From Lineus longissimus (taxonomy: Eukaryota; Nemertea; Pilidiophora; Heteronemertea; Lineidae): DNA of 64,000 nucleotides. The translations under genes were made by a program, and so were the position numbers. A model generated the notes under the pieces. That model had not been told where the DNA came from, made no database searches, and saw only the letters and a list, made by a program, of their open reading frames with translations. This document shows, one piece after another, positions 11,215-22,260 of the stretch (the stretch's first letter is position 1; every line of letters begins with the position of its first letter). Where the stretch lies: contig NC_088313.1 of NCBI RefSeq assembly GCF_910592395.1, positions 11,632,937 to 11,696,936 on the forward strand, read 5' to 3'.

Positions 11215-11312
11215 AATTAAGGACCGGAGTGAGTCAGTAACCCCATCCGGGGTATTAAGAATTGAATGAATTGAAAAACTTATATTGGGCGCCTTTCTGT
11301 GGTCCACCACGC
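11215..11312 (-). other. LINE 3' untranslated region with stem-loop
   Basis: On the minus strand, just after the LINE stop, GGCGCCTTGAGCG...AGAAAGGCGCC forms a stem-loop, followed by ATATAAGTTT and CAATTCATTCAATTC. Such a terminal hairpin followed by a short tail is characteristic of L2/CR1-type elements and serves as the reverse-transcriptase recognition site. It supports an intact 3' end for this LINE copy. Confidence 0.6.
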
Positions 11313-14165
11313 TCAAGGCGCCACCCCCCCTAAATAGTCCTCAAACAAGGTAGTTTTGAGTTGCCTCTTAAATGATGTTTCTGGTAGAGCCCTGACGGAA
11401 ACAGGAAGTTTGTTCCACAGGTATGGGCCACAGCATGAGAAGCTGCGGTCACCATACCTGGACTTACTTCTTTTGATTTTAAGCGCCTCGAACGTGGTGG
11501 ACCTCGTACAGCCGCTTGTCGCCACCAGCAAATCTGACAGGTACATCGGACCCCCACTGCTCACTACTGTCTTGTGTACAAGAGTCAGAATTTTGTAAAC
11601 GACTCTTGCCTTGACAGGAAGCCAATGGAGCTCGCGGAGCAGTGGGGTGATGCTGTCAAATTTCCTGCGGCGACAAACAAGCCTAGCAGCGGAATTTAGC
11701 ACACGTTGCAAAGGAGCCAGGGTCTTATCTGGTAGACCATAGAGTATGGCATTGTTAGTGTCTAGTCGGGAGACAACCAATGCGTGCACAAGCCTTACTA
11801 CTGAGTGACGATCTAGGTATTTCCTTATCCTCCCAATTTTGTAGAGGCTGGCATAGGCAGCTTTGCATGTCATTTTCACTTGAGTCTGCATAGTCATTCC
11901 CTCATCGAGCCACACTCCCAGGTCCTTAACGCATTCAGATTTTGGAATCTGAACTCCGCTGATACTGATACTGGGAATGGATCCCTGTCGACGCGTTGAC
12001 ACAAAATTGACCATGTCCGTTTTTGGGGCATTAAGACAGAGCCAATTTGTTGACAGCCAAGACTGGATATGGCCTATTCCACCCTCCGTGGAGGCAACCA
12101 TGGCGCTACACTGGGCGTTGTCACCACATCGAGCAGAAGTCAACAACTGATTATCATCAGCGTACAATTGATATGGAATGCATGCTCTATTCATGACGTC
12201 TCCCAATGGAATTGTATATATCGTGAAAAGTACTGGGCCCAACACAGACCCTTGCGGCACTCCATACTCCAGTGACACAGCAGCTGACGTAAAACCCTGT
12301 ATACACACAGAAAGTTGTCTGTCCTCGAGATATGAGCTGAACCAGTGCAGGGCAGTGTCCGAGAGTCCTATCCTCTCCTGGAGTCTGCCAAGCAGAATGG
12401 TGTGGTCAACCGTATCAAAGGCCGCAGAAAGATCGAGTAACACCAAGAGACCCTCATGTCCTACATCCAAGGATGTGAGTATGTCATTGGTAACTTTAAG
12501 AAGTGTAGTCTCGGTGCTGTGGCCTTTTCGATAGGCCGACTGATTCGGGTCATACAACTCGTTCACTGTCATATGCTCTCGTAGACGAACAGCTACAACC
12601 CTTTCGATTAGCTTGGATAAATAGGTCAGGTTTGAAACTGGCCTATAGTTGGCAAGTTCATCACAGTCCAAGGTTGGCTTTTTCAACAAAGGCTTCACTA
12701 AGGCAAATTTGAGGTCTTTAGGTACATGCCCTTGCTGCATTGATTTGTTGACTATAGATGTGAGCACTGGCACAAGGGGAGTGACACATTTTTTCAGTAG
12801 GACAGTCGAGATCGGATCCAGAGTGCAACTCTTGGCGGGTATTGACAACACCAGCTTCCTTATTTCATCCTCAGTTGCATGGGTGAAACTGGACAGGCCT
12901 GGAACACAGCCTTCAACAGAGTCCTCTGAAATTGGTGTCGACACAGCATTGCTCGAAACGAGTTTTTCCCGTATCTTACTGATCTTACTTGTGAAAAAAC
13001 TACAGAACTTCTCAGCCAACTCCTTTGGGTCATCGTGGTCTGGTAAGGGAGATGTTTTCCTCTTACCCAGGAGCTCATTTACTGCGGAAAATAGGTCTTT
13101 ACAGTTGCTAGATTCAATCCTCGACTTATGGTACTGTAACTTGGCATTGTCAATGAGATCAGTCACAAGTTGACTCTGCGCACGAAAAAGCTGTCGACTG
13201 ATTTCCGTGCGCTCCTTTCGCCACTTGCGCTCCAGCTTTCGCCTGTTTGAACGGGCTTCACGAATCTCTGCACTGAACCATGGTGCCTTTGGCCTCACAA
13301 TAACCGATCTAGTGATCACAGGCGCATGTTTATCAAGAGTATCCCGGAGATCGTTGTTATACTGGTCCACAAGTGCATCAAGATCATGCGAAGGATTCAA
13401 GACCAAACTTGATTGTTCAATGTCTCTGCAGAAGGCTTCGATGTCGATGTCCTTGATTCGCCTGAAAGTAGACGACTTTTTCAGCTGGGGTGGTTTTGCC
13501 ATCTGAAGTCCACCATGCACGGCAAAGTGGTCTGGTGGGGTCCACAATGAGGGGTCTACGATGAGGTCCCTGACCAAAGCATCGTCCTTTCGAGTGATAA
13601 CGAGGTCGAGCCAATGACCTTTTATGTGCGTTGGTTCCCGCACATGCTGAATCAAGCCGAAGGAATCCAGCAGTTCATTGAAATTGCGCACATGAGTATC
13701 AGACTCTTTGTCCATGTGAACATTGAAATCCCCCATTATCATGATATGTTTGGTTTCTGGCGTGACACGTTCCAGAAGTGAGGCAAACTCCTGAGTGAAC
13801 TCCTGCACCAATCGTGGGTAAGGGTCGGGCCTATAGACAGCGATAACCCGGAACGAGTCCGAACCTGACGTCACAGAGATGTCCAAACCTTCAAAATGTC
13901 GAGCTGGAGGGAGTTTATTTCGTTTAAAACTCAGACTTAAGACCTGACTTGACTTGAACTTAAGACCTGACTTGACTTGTGAAAGCAGCTGTAAGTGGTG
14001 TGAGACCCAGCTTTGAAATAGAGTCCATAAGGGTACCTTTTGCAACATCACCACCAGATCGAAAATTAGATAAAAACGCTGTGTTGAGGTCCCTCGCAGG
14101 GGAGCACCTTTTAAAAATACGGTAAAATAACGAAACCTGTTGGTCATGTATAACATCTTAGACAC
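11313..14165 (-). CDS. LINE ORF2, L2/CR1-like endonuclease-reverse transcriptase
   Basis: A single uninterrupted frame of 950 codons. The apurinic-type endonuclease C-terminal half is at residues about 90-230 (GDFNVH at 146-151, LDLVITR near 186-192, PDHF near 211). Reverse transcriptase spans about 450-760: YRPVSNLTYLSKLIERVV, LLDLSAAFDTVDH (577-589), YGVPQGSVLGP (634-644) and QLYADDNQLL (666-675, catalytic Asp pair). The C-terminal region is typical of L2/CR1 proteins (SAARLVCRR, LRELHWLPV). Family function is target-primed reverse transcription of its own RNA. Residues 1-85 do not resemble an endonuclease start and include a CTTGACTTG duplication near 13930-13980, so the true N-terminus is truncated or replaced. 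The absence of stops over 860 conserved residues suggests recent insertion. Confidence 0.85.
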   Translation of the reverse strand: MSKMLYMTNRFRYFTVFLKGAPLRGTSTQRFYLIFDLVVMLQKVPLWTLFQSWVSHHLQLLSQVKSGLKFKSSQVLSLSFKRNKLPPARHFEGLDISVTSGSDSFRVIAVYRPDPYPRLVQEFTQEFASLLERVTPETKHIMIMGDFNVHMDKESDTHVRNFNELLDSFGLIQHVREPTHIKGHWLDLVITRKDDALVRDLIVDPSLWTPPDHFAVHGGLQMAKPPQLKKSSTFRRIKDIDIEAFCRDIEQSSLVLNPSHDLDALVDQYNNDLRDTLDKHAPVITRSVIVRPKAPWFSAEIREARSNRRKLERKWRKERTEISRQLFRAQSQLVTDLIDNAKLQYHKSRIESSNCKDLFSAVNELLGKRKTSPLPDHDDPKELAEKFCSFFTSKISKIREKLVSSNAVSTPISEDSVEGCVPGLSSFTHATEDEIRKLVLSIPAKSCTLDPISTVLLKKCVTPLVPVLTSIVNKSMQQGHVPKDLKFALVKPLLKKPTLDCDELANYRPVSNLTYLSKLIERVVAVRLREHMTVNELYDPNQSAYRKGHSTETTLLKVTNDILTSLDVGHEGLLVLLDLSAAFDTVDHTILLGRLQERIGLSDTALHWFSSYLEDRQLSVCIQGFTSAAVSLEYGVPQGSVLGPVLFTIYTIPLGDVMNRACIPYQLYADDNQLLTSARCGDNAQCSAMVASTEGGIGHIQSWLSTNWLCLNAPKTDMVNFVSTRRQGSIPSISISGVQIPKSECVKDLGVWLDEGMTMQTQVKMTCKAAYASLYKIGRIRKYLDRHSVVRLVHALVVSRLDTNNAILYGLPDKTLAPLQRVLNSAARLVCRRRKFDSITPLLRELHWLPVKARVVYKILTLVHKTVVSSGGPMYLSDLLVATSGCTRSTTFEALKIKRSKSRYGDRSFSCCGPYLWNKLPVSVRALPETSFKRQLKTTLFEDYLGGVAP

Positions 14166-14610
14166 ATTTTATACCAGCAGCATTCACAAGTTTGGTGTGA
14201 TGACTGCGCTTAGGGATACCAAAAACACGTTTGATACAAGAACCCTGAAAGGGAACCAGGGATGCGATGTCTCTAGGGCCAGAGTGAAGCGTCGCAAATT
14301 AGGATAGGGCACACGGCCATTTTCCACAGATGAATTTTAACCTCAGACGAGAGGCCGGGATAGGAGAAACCGGAGCTCAATAGACCGAAGGCTCTGCGCC
14401 GTGCGGCAGAGATCCTGTTCTCAATGTGGGTCACAGGTTTCAGGTCGCTTCTAAAGTCAACACCAAGGATTTCTAAACTGTTAGTGATAGCAATAGTGTC
14501 ATCGACAAGGCGTAAAGAGGGGGGTTGTTTCAGTGAACACTCCCCAAAAACTATACCTTTTGTTTTGACGATTCCAAAAATGAAGCGCGACTTCTTAGAG
14601 TAACTGAAAC
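14166..14610 (-). pseudogene. Fragment of a second LINE ORF2
   Basis: On the minus strand a readable frame from about 14605 to 14280 has SLEILGVDFRSDLKPVTHIE and AARRRAFGLLSSGFSYPGL, followed after a frameshift by QGSCIK and IPKRSHHTKLVNAAGI-type residues. This is the region C-terminal to the reverse transcriptase in a different LINE lineage from the element at 11313-14165. It abuts that element at its 5' side, so the younger LINE was probably inserted into or beside this older one. Confidence 0.6.
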
Positions 14611-14619
14611 CCTTAGACT

Positions 14620-14755
14620 AGAAATTTGAGGATTGAGCTATACCTCCCATGCCAAGTCTTGCTGGCATTCTCCAGTGGGTTTGCTTTGAGGGTTGAGCTA
14701 CCTCACATGCCAAGTCGTGCTGGCAACCGATCTATTTGCTCCAGCCCGTTCCACC
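14620..14755. repeat. Two-copy direct repeat
   Basis: GAGGATTGAGCTA...CATGCCAAGTC-TGCTGGCA at about 14630-14672 is repeated at about 14689-14732, a unit of close to 60 bp. Function unknown. Confidence 0.6.
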
Positions 14756-15730
14756 GATTTTAGACCAATATCTTGGTAAAGCGAAGTTAGCAAGTGCAAC
14801 ATTACAGCAGAGAGGTCGGAGGTAGTGTTTATATAAATCTAAAACAAAAGTCCAACTAACTTGACAAAATTAGAACTTATAATTATGTTCCAAAACTCAT
14901 ACAACTAAGTTATAACACCAAATCCTGCTGAAATATCTAAGCATGTGGCCAAACAGGGCCCAAATCATCTCCCTAAAATTCAACTACTGCTACACCTGTA
15001 TCTCAAAATAGGTCCATCCCATCCATGAATCCCATCTATAGCTAACTTTAATAACTTAAAGGGTAACTCGTGTCAAATTTCACCATATAATGTTTTAGCT
15101 GTTTTTGACAAATGACTACGTCACTTTCTCATAAATCGGTAAGGTTTTCGAATCGAAATGCACATTTTCTAGAAATTGATGGTTTAATCCCACCCGGACG
15201 GCTCGCTTCGATGCCGTTGAAATTGCGCTACGCCGACGACGTTTTCGTTGATGACGTCACAACATGAACATTTTCGCGGTCGCGGTGGTTTACATTCAGC
15301 GATTTTATAATAAATCTAATCAAAAATGGAAAATTTGAGCTTTACATTTGTGATCAACAATTGAAAACGGACGTATTTCCGCAAAGTTGTAAATCACATC
15401 ATAGTATCACTTTAATTGTTGTTGTTGTCTGATAACCGTGCACCTGTTATGAGTTTGCACAAAACAAAGGCCCATCTTCTGAACCCTGAAAATACTGTGT
15501 ATACTAACTGATAGCGGTAGCCTAATTTTGTTACAATAGTTTGTGATTTTGAAGCCCAGTTTCTTGTTTATTTAGATTAAAAAATGGTTCATTTTCCCAT
15601 TCCATGCGGTTGTTGTGGCACACATATAAGCGCAAATTGGTGTGAGGTATACCGGTCCAATATTGTTGAACACGCAATTTGGTTTGAACCTTACAAACAT
15701 TTGTGATCGATGTGTACATCAATTTTTGGG
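14756..15730. other. No recognisable gene
   Basis: AT-rich, short frames only. A CRE palindrome TGACGTCA lies near 15254-15261 in a small CpG-richer patch, without an attached exon I can support. Confidence 0.4.
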
Positions 15731-15732
15731 GA

Positions 15733-15843
15733 TACGGTAAAAAGGTACAGGTAAAAAATGTACCAGTAAAAAAAGTTATCGGTAAAAAGGTACTAGGTAA
15801 AAAGGTACAGGAAACAGAGGTACTAGGTAAAAAGGTACAGGTT
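15733..15843. repeat. GGTAAAAAGGTAC minisatellite
   Basis: Six or seven degenerate units of GGTAAAAAGGTAC(A/T)G, partly mixed with ACAG and CTAG linkers. Confidence 0.75.
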
Positions 15844-15899
15844 CATTAACCCAGAGTAAGTTGAAGATACATTGACAAAGGTGGGAAATTCTTAATGCC

Positions 15900-17060
15900 C
15901 CAGGTATAATGATTCAGAAAATATATATATAGTTTATTGGGTCGTCCTCCACAATTTCCATAGAGAAAATCGCCCAAACGTTCGCGCCTTAACATTTCAT
16001 TGTGAACAAGCTAGGTATATAGGGAAAAGTTCCCCCACTGGTACTTGTAAAGGGTGTAAATATACTTTGTGCCTAGTTTTATAGCGATTCGCAGTGATTC
16101 ACGTAATTTATGCCATTTGACCTCTGTGACCTTAAAAAGTAAACCAAATTGAAAACCCTTGTGATATGTGATGAATCCTTGCTAGCAGTACATATCATAA
16201 AACATTTATTGAAAACAGATATTTATTGAGAGTGATTATCACACTTTTCCGTTTTTATTCTTTGCCCCCTAGGGGCAAAGTCAAGAATCAGATCGGACTG
16301 AAATTTGTTGTCAGAGGTCATCTGACCTAGGGGGTCATACATACAAAGTTTCAATCACATAGTCTTAGCAGTAAAGAAACGTGCCACAAATTACACTCAA
16401 ACGACCAATTTAAGCTATTTGACCTCTGTGACCTTAAAAATTAGGTAAAATCAAAAGCCCAAAAGATAAATGATGTATCCTTGCCAGGAGTACCTACCAT
16501 AAAAACATCATCGAAAACAAGTCACTGATAAGCGTGATATTGCACTTTTTACCTTTTTTAGTTTTGGCCCCCAGGTGGCCAAGTCGAGAATTGCATCAGA
16601 CCGAAATTCGGTGTCAGCGGTTATATGCCGTAGGGAGTCGTGTTTATGAAATTTCAAGTTCATAACTAAAGCGGTTAAGAAACGTGCCATAGTTACACTC
16701 AAACAGACAATTTACGCCATTTGACCTCTGTGACCTTGAAAAGTAGGTCGAATCAAAAACCCGTGTGACATGTGATGAATCTTTGCTAGGAGAACCTACC
16801 ATGAAAATTGTATCGAAAACAAGTCACTCATAAGAGAGATATCACACTTTTTAGGTTCCCACTTCTCACCCCTGGAGGCCAAGTTAAGAATCAGATCAGA
16901 TCGAAATTCATTGTCAGAGGTCACCTGACCTGGGGGGGGGGGGGGGGGTCTTATGTACAAAGTTTCAAGTCATAGCTATAGCGGTTAAGAAACGTGCCAC
17001 TGTTTTTGAAACAGGATACAGACACCGACGGACGACGGACACTGCGCTGTTGTATACTCA
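15900..17060. repeat. Three 302 bp tandem units of a dispersed repeat
   Basis: The phrase TTTGACCTCTGTGACCTT starts at 16116, 16418 and 16720, giving a 302 bp period. Each unit also has GATGAATCCTTGCTAGGAG, a poly(T) block, a CCCCTGG-type block and AAGAAACGTGCCA. Further diverged copies lie at 46280, 47037 and 58762. The key phrase is, on the minus strand, AAGGTCA-CAG-AGGTCA, a direct repeat of the nuclear-receptor half-site spaced by 3 bp. A 17-base G run interrupts unit 3 (16932-16948). No protein is encoded. Confidence 0.8.
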
Positions 17061-20000
17061 CCTACGATGAGCCAAAAATATAGAATTTATTCCAAATCAA
17101 TAACTCTTCCCAAGCGATTCTTACTAATTTTTTCACGTACTTCATTAGAGAAGACTTGTACTGAACGATTTTCTACAAAATTGGCATTCCAATCACCAGT
17201 TGGTGTTTTATGGTGAATCTCATGATCCCTAAGATAACAACTGCTCTAGCCTAAAGCATATGGTAGCCATTAGAAGAACCAATTTATGACCGTTTTATGA
17301 CCTATCAAGACCTCTCATTACCCTCAATCTATGACCATTTTCAACGATATTCACAAAATATTTACAGTTTATTTCCAACGTCTTATGTCTCTTAAGGCAA
17401 AACTTAAAGTAATCTCATCTTAAGGCAAAACTTAAAATGAACAGTTCATCGTTGACAAAACACCTCGTGGCGCATCTTGTCTGTACTTCTACGGAAGGCT
17501 TTGCTGCATCCATAGAACGGTACTTCTGAGATTTCATCGGTCCAAAAGTGAGCCCAAATGATCACGCTTGTCGTATTTGATGCTGAAATTAAAAAAAAGA
17601 AATAACCTGTAGTTCATGGACCCTTTTTTTAGTACAGTGTCTTCATGTACCATAGATATATAGGCCTATATTGGAGCTGCTAGACTCCGATCATATGTAT
17701 ATATATTGAGAGCACTGGCATTTGAATGAAGTTCCTGGCTATTTTAAGTACTTCTCAGTATTTTCGAAAGTCTGACCAGCATCCGGACAAACCAACACCT
17801 CACTAAATCGTTATGAAGCCTGTGTCAGCTCGGAGAGGGTGCTGCACAATTTGTTTTGACATACACACACGTTATTATAAACATTCACGACGACTCATAT
17901 CCATTTCTTCCACTTTGGCCCGAGCGTGTTGGAATTACCGCTCATTTCAAAGGGCCTGACGGCGGATATTTCCAGGTTATCTGCCATTTTACCAGTTTAC
18001 TTCCACAAACTGGTCGCCACCGTTCTATTTTATGAGTTTGCACTCCGGACTACGCCTTGAAGTTGCGTTTGTGCTTTGGAGGGATAATTTTTGCACCTAA
18101 ATTGCAACTACGTCATTTGCAAGAATGCTGTATAGCCAGGCAATACCAAATTAGCCGGGATGAATTTAAAACACGGTCAACAAGTACACGGCTTCCTGCG
18201 TGCATGTAGTCACAGTGATCGAAAGTGTTACTACGTGGCGACAGGTTGAGCTTTTATAGGCCTTAGAGGGCGATTATAGCCATAATACGAATATTAACAT
18301 AGTTTGCACTCAACGTGTTGAAGAGCGCAGCTCTCATAGAAGTTGGCGCGATCTTCATCCACAAAGGTACCTCGTCGATAGCATCAATGTCATGGCACGT
18401 TTGCATTTTTATCATCCAAAACAAACGCATGAAAATAGGCAATTTTGAATTTGCGCTCAAGTCGTATAATGGAACGTCTGTGGGCAAGAAAAGCACTTAT
18501 CCATGATTGAATATAGCCCTTGAGGAGAGGTGTAGGATGAGCTGAGCTGATGCAACATCAAAGCAGCATCACATACTCTGCGAAGCGCGTAATGTTTGAA
18601 AACCTCATACCCTGAAAACATTTATTCTAAAAACGGCGTAAGCTTGGGTAGATTTAGCTGGATAAGTGACCGACTTTGGGAAGGGATTTCCTATACCATT
18701 CACAAAATGCTTTTACTGTTGATGACAATCACAATCATAATGTAGAACCTCATTGAGGCGATCAGGTTCGTCCGACACGTGACTGGTATTACTCATGTTA
18801 CGAGACAGTTCTAAAGAGCCGACCGCCGTTACTCCAATTTCAATTCTGCACACATGCCTATCTCCCTGCAACGTGCAGTGATACTCGAATAGATCCTCAA
18901 AGGACCAATGGAATTATTAGGGGCAATGCTACCATGCTGTCGGCTGCCCAGTCACCCACTCTTTAATTTTACATAAGACCGTAGTTGCCATCAACAAAGT
19001 GCACATAAAAACGAAGAATTCAAAATCTTGTGGGGAGTGCATGAATCTTCGCGCTATTCGGATGTTGACTCCGATTAGAGCAGAGCAACATGAAAATCGA
19101 TCCTCTTCATGTTGACGGATGCACTAGGTGCTGCCTAGAGCTATTGATCTACACCTTGACGTCACGCCTAAGATAATGCTGTAGATATAATTTTTTTTCG
19201 TTGCTTTAGGTCTCACTTCTACGGCAGCTGGGAAAGGATATCGGTATTTTTTTTCTGGATGGGACGACTTATTAGTTCGGGGGGGGGGGGGGGGATTAAC
19301 TCAGAGTTAATAAGCCGGGGGTTATCAAAAGTTACGGGGGGACTTACATAAAAATCGAAGACATTGTTTTACAATAATATTTATGGTCACATTTTCCCGT
19401 TATTTAAATTATCTCAGGGAGACCACTTACAAAAAAGAGGCGGGGGCTGCTTAACATTACGAAACGGTTTCGGCGTAATCACCATACGTGTCAGATACAT
19501 GCATTAGCATGACGTGATCCTGAAGACAGTGTAAACAAAAAGGGGTCAGACAAATAAATACTACTAGCAATTACCCGTTCTCCGCACGGAGTTTGGGGCA
19601 TAGAGTATTCAGTAAAGCTGCTTAATATTTGCGAGGGGCGTGCCGGATTTGGTGGAAGGATCGGAATAACCAACAGAGAGAAACGTTTGTATTTCTTATT
19701 GATTATAATTTTGCCTTTATTTGCCCCTTTAAAAGAACAATAAATACTGACTATTTACAAATGTGCTGATTAGATAATTTTAACTGAAACAACCTCTTCC
19801 CAAAAATTTATGACCGAAAGTTTTAAAGCGTGTTCCATTAGAGTTCTTTTGGGATGTCAATGTTCGGAGAAGCATAACAATTGCACCAATTTCAAGATTA
19901 GACGAACGGTTAGCATTAAATTACATGTAAGAAATCTAATGTGATAGTTGTCCTGTTACGTTTCATCGTCAGAAACTGGGCTGTATCAACTCGAGTGCGT

Positions 20001-20380
20001 TTTGGAGGAGACCTGCAACTTGATAATGTGCATGTCGTTGATTTTGAGGATCAAGTCGTGTGTTGGCGATTGTTTTGGGGTGGCCTATGTCCAATCTTGG
20101 TATTTTCTGGTTATAATGTGACATTCTGATGGCATTCGAATAGAATTTGTGAACATGGTGGGACTATGTACTTGCCGTTTGTACTTGAGTTGTGCGTTTC
20201 GTAGAGGTAGGAACCACTTGGCGTATATATTGGTGTTGGTTCGGAATCTATATTACATGAGTTTATTAAACTAACAATAGACGGCGTGTGCGTGTCATAT
20301 CGGCCTTGTATTGAATGAAGTTCAAGAAGAGCCAATTATCCCTCCATTATTATTTCACTAACAGTACAGACGGAACACAT
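17061..20380. other. Long gene-free stretch
   Basis: I see only short frames on both strands, none with recognisable composition or splice context. A 16-base G run occurs at 19279-19294. No element border was identified. Confidence 0.4.
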
Positions 20381-20399
20381 TAATTTTTATTACTTGTAC

Positions 20400-20575
20400 A
20401 TCTATAAATAGTAGTTTAGTAGTTAGTTATAGTTATTAGATTTATATTTTTGTATGTTTTTAACCTGCTCGTCATCATGTGAACAATGTATATCCTCAAT
20501 GTACCGCAATATGTGGTTTGAGTGCAATAAAAATTCGTAATTCGTAATTCGTAATTCGTAATTCGTAATTCGGCC
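20400..20575 (+). repeat. Probable SINE/LINE 3' tail with AATTCGT repeats
   Basis: GTGCAATAAAA is followed directly by about six units of AATTCGT (to about 20573). A short heptamer array after an A-rich end is how several non-LTR retrotransposons and SINEs terminate. The element body upstream is not recognised. Confidence 0.45.
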
Positions 20576-21425
20576 TTGCTAAGTGGTTTTCTTCGTCTTA
20601 AAAGCAAAAATTTATCTGGTTTTATGGGCATTGATGCAATTAAACGTGGTCGAATTCTGTCTCAAATTTCATTTAACAGTCTATTAAGTAAAAAAATATG
20701 CGCGATCAGAACAGCCATATTTTGCAAGTTTAGCTAATTACAGCAAGTGCGATTCACTAATATTTAGTAAATATTTCACGTCCAGGCAGAGATTACTGGA
20801 AATTATTTGTCAGGTAAAAACATTATTTCCCCGAAGCTTTGCGGTCTGGCGTCAACAGTGATTCCGCAGGATTGTCCACCCTGGTTTGGTCTAATGAAAG
20901 ACCGCGAGATGGCAGGTATGTTAGTCGCCCATGCGTTGTCGCCATCTAGGGCATCTTTGTTGAACTGACAAGTGTGTCTCGTTTGCCAGTGCCAGGGAGC
21001 GAAAAATTTTTTCCTAGGATACTTGGTACACAGTGTACATCTATCATCCAATCAGAGACCGTCACCATGTTTACGTAGCCACGAGCGTATCTATAATTAA
21101 GACTTCCACGTGTGTTGCAATCAGATGAACACACGGGCATTCATGCTGCTTTGACAATGTTTAAAGGGAGGACACAGGAAAGTTGAACATAAGCGATAGT
21201 CATAGGACTGTGGTAAAATTGACTGAAAAGAAGAAATAACTTTTTATTCTAGTTGTATAGATTGAGAAAAAATGTTTCCCTAAAAATATAATAGGCATTC
21301 ATCATGACCTTGCATCATGACATAGACATATCCAAAACATATTCATTGCTATAGGGCCTAGCTATATACTATGCCTTTGGACCAGGGGACGATAGATATA
21401 ATCAGGATATGAACACTGTAACGGT
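20576..21425. other. No recognisable gene
   Basis: Flank of the BEL/Pao element. No convincing open frame or repeat; the minus-strand frames at 20803-21140 match nothing known to me. Confidence 0.4.
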
Positions 21426-22232
21426 TGTGTCTCAAACTTTTAAGATTTGAATTTGGCGCCACAGAAACTTTTGTTTTAGAGCCCACTTGTAATGACGTCA
21501 TTGATTTGGTGGTCACGAGGTGACGCCATCCTTCGCGGCCTTTGCCAACAGCCATTTTAGAGTAGAAAGCCTTTGGGGCTTTGCCCCTCTTTAAGTTAGA
21601 ATTTCGGACCATCCATGGGAAGATTGTGGTGGCAACGATGGTAAATATGTTTATTAATGTATAACGAATGTATTGGTGGTCTCGCCTCGAAAATGGGGAT
21701 CCGTAGATCCATAGAAATTGATCATTTATGAAAGTTTTATTGATGCACGAGGATGCAACGTAATGATTTCGAAGTGAACCTCTAGGTGCCGCCAGTGCAT
21801 ACAAGATGGCTGTCCAAACCCAGAAGTGTTCCAAAATGTACACAGAAACTATGTATTTCGAAGATTTGTTCACTTTCCCTGCTGTAGTTTGGCAGTCAAG
21901 GTAAAGATTACCAATGTTAAAGATGCCCCATATTATCTGATACTTATAGAGCTCGTTGTGAGCCAGGTTTAGGGTCCTTTTGACCTTTTCTAAGGGTTGA
22001 TGCACATTCAAAATAGGCTAGCAGTCATGTCCAATTTTCTACTGTTTTCTTCTTTCAGGATAGCTTGGTTTATGTGATGTATGAGACACGCCCCCCTTCT
22101 TTGACTCATTATAAGCTGATGCACACTTTTGTATTTTGCAGTTTTACATGTTCTGTGAGATGTTACATGAAATATCAGAATAATAAAGACCAAGAAAGAG
22201 AATTATTTCGTTTGTCCGCTATTGCTGCCACA
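21426..22232 (+). repeat. BEL/Pao 5' LTR
   Basis: 807 bp, starting TGTGTCTCAA and ending GCTGCCACA, giving short TGTG/CACA inverted ends. Contains a CRE-like AATGACGTCATT near 21491-21502 and a poly(A) signal AATAAA at 22182-22187, about 45 bp before the 3' edge. The minus-strand frame across the LTR (21358-22011) is a shadow. Confidence 0.9.
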
Positions 22233-22260
22233 GTAAAACATCGACCACCTACGCCACAAG

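Noticed and set aside
10425-11316. Long frames on both strands through the GAGTG array
   Set aside because: A pentanucleotide repeat without stops is open in many frames; the peptides are pure VEWSG or STPLH-type repeats.
12649-13173. Plus-strand frames over the minus-strand LINE
   Set aside because: Shadow frames opposite a recognised reverse transcriptase ORF.
21358-22011. 217-codon minus-strand frame
   Set aside because: It lies antisense in the BEL/Pao LTR and is largely repeated in the 3' LTR; no protein-like motif.
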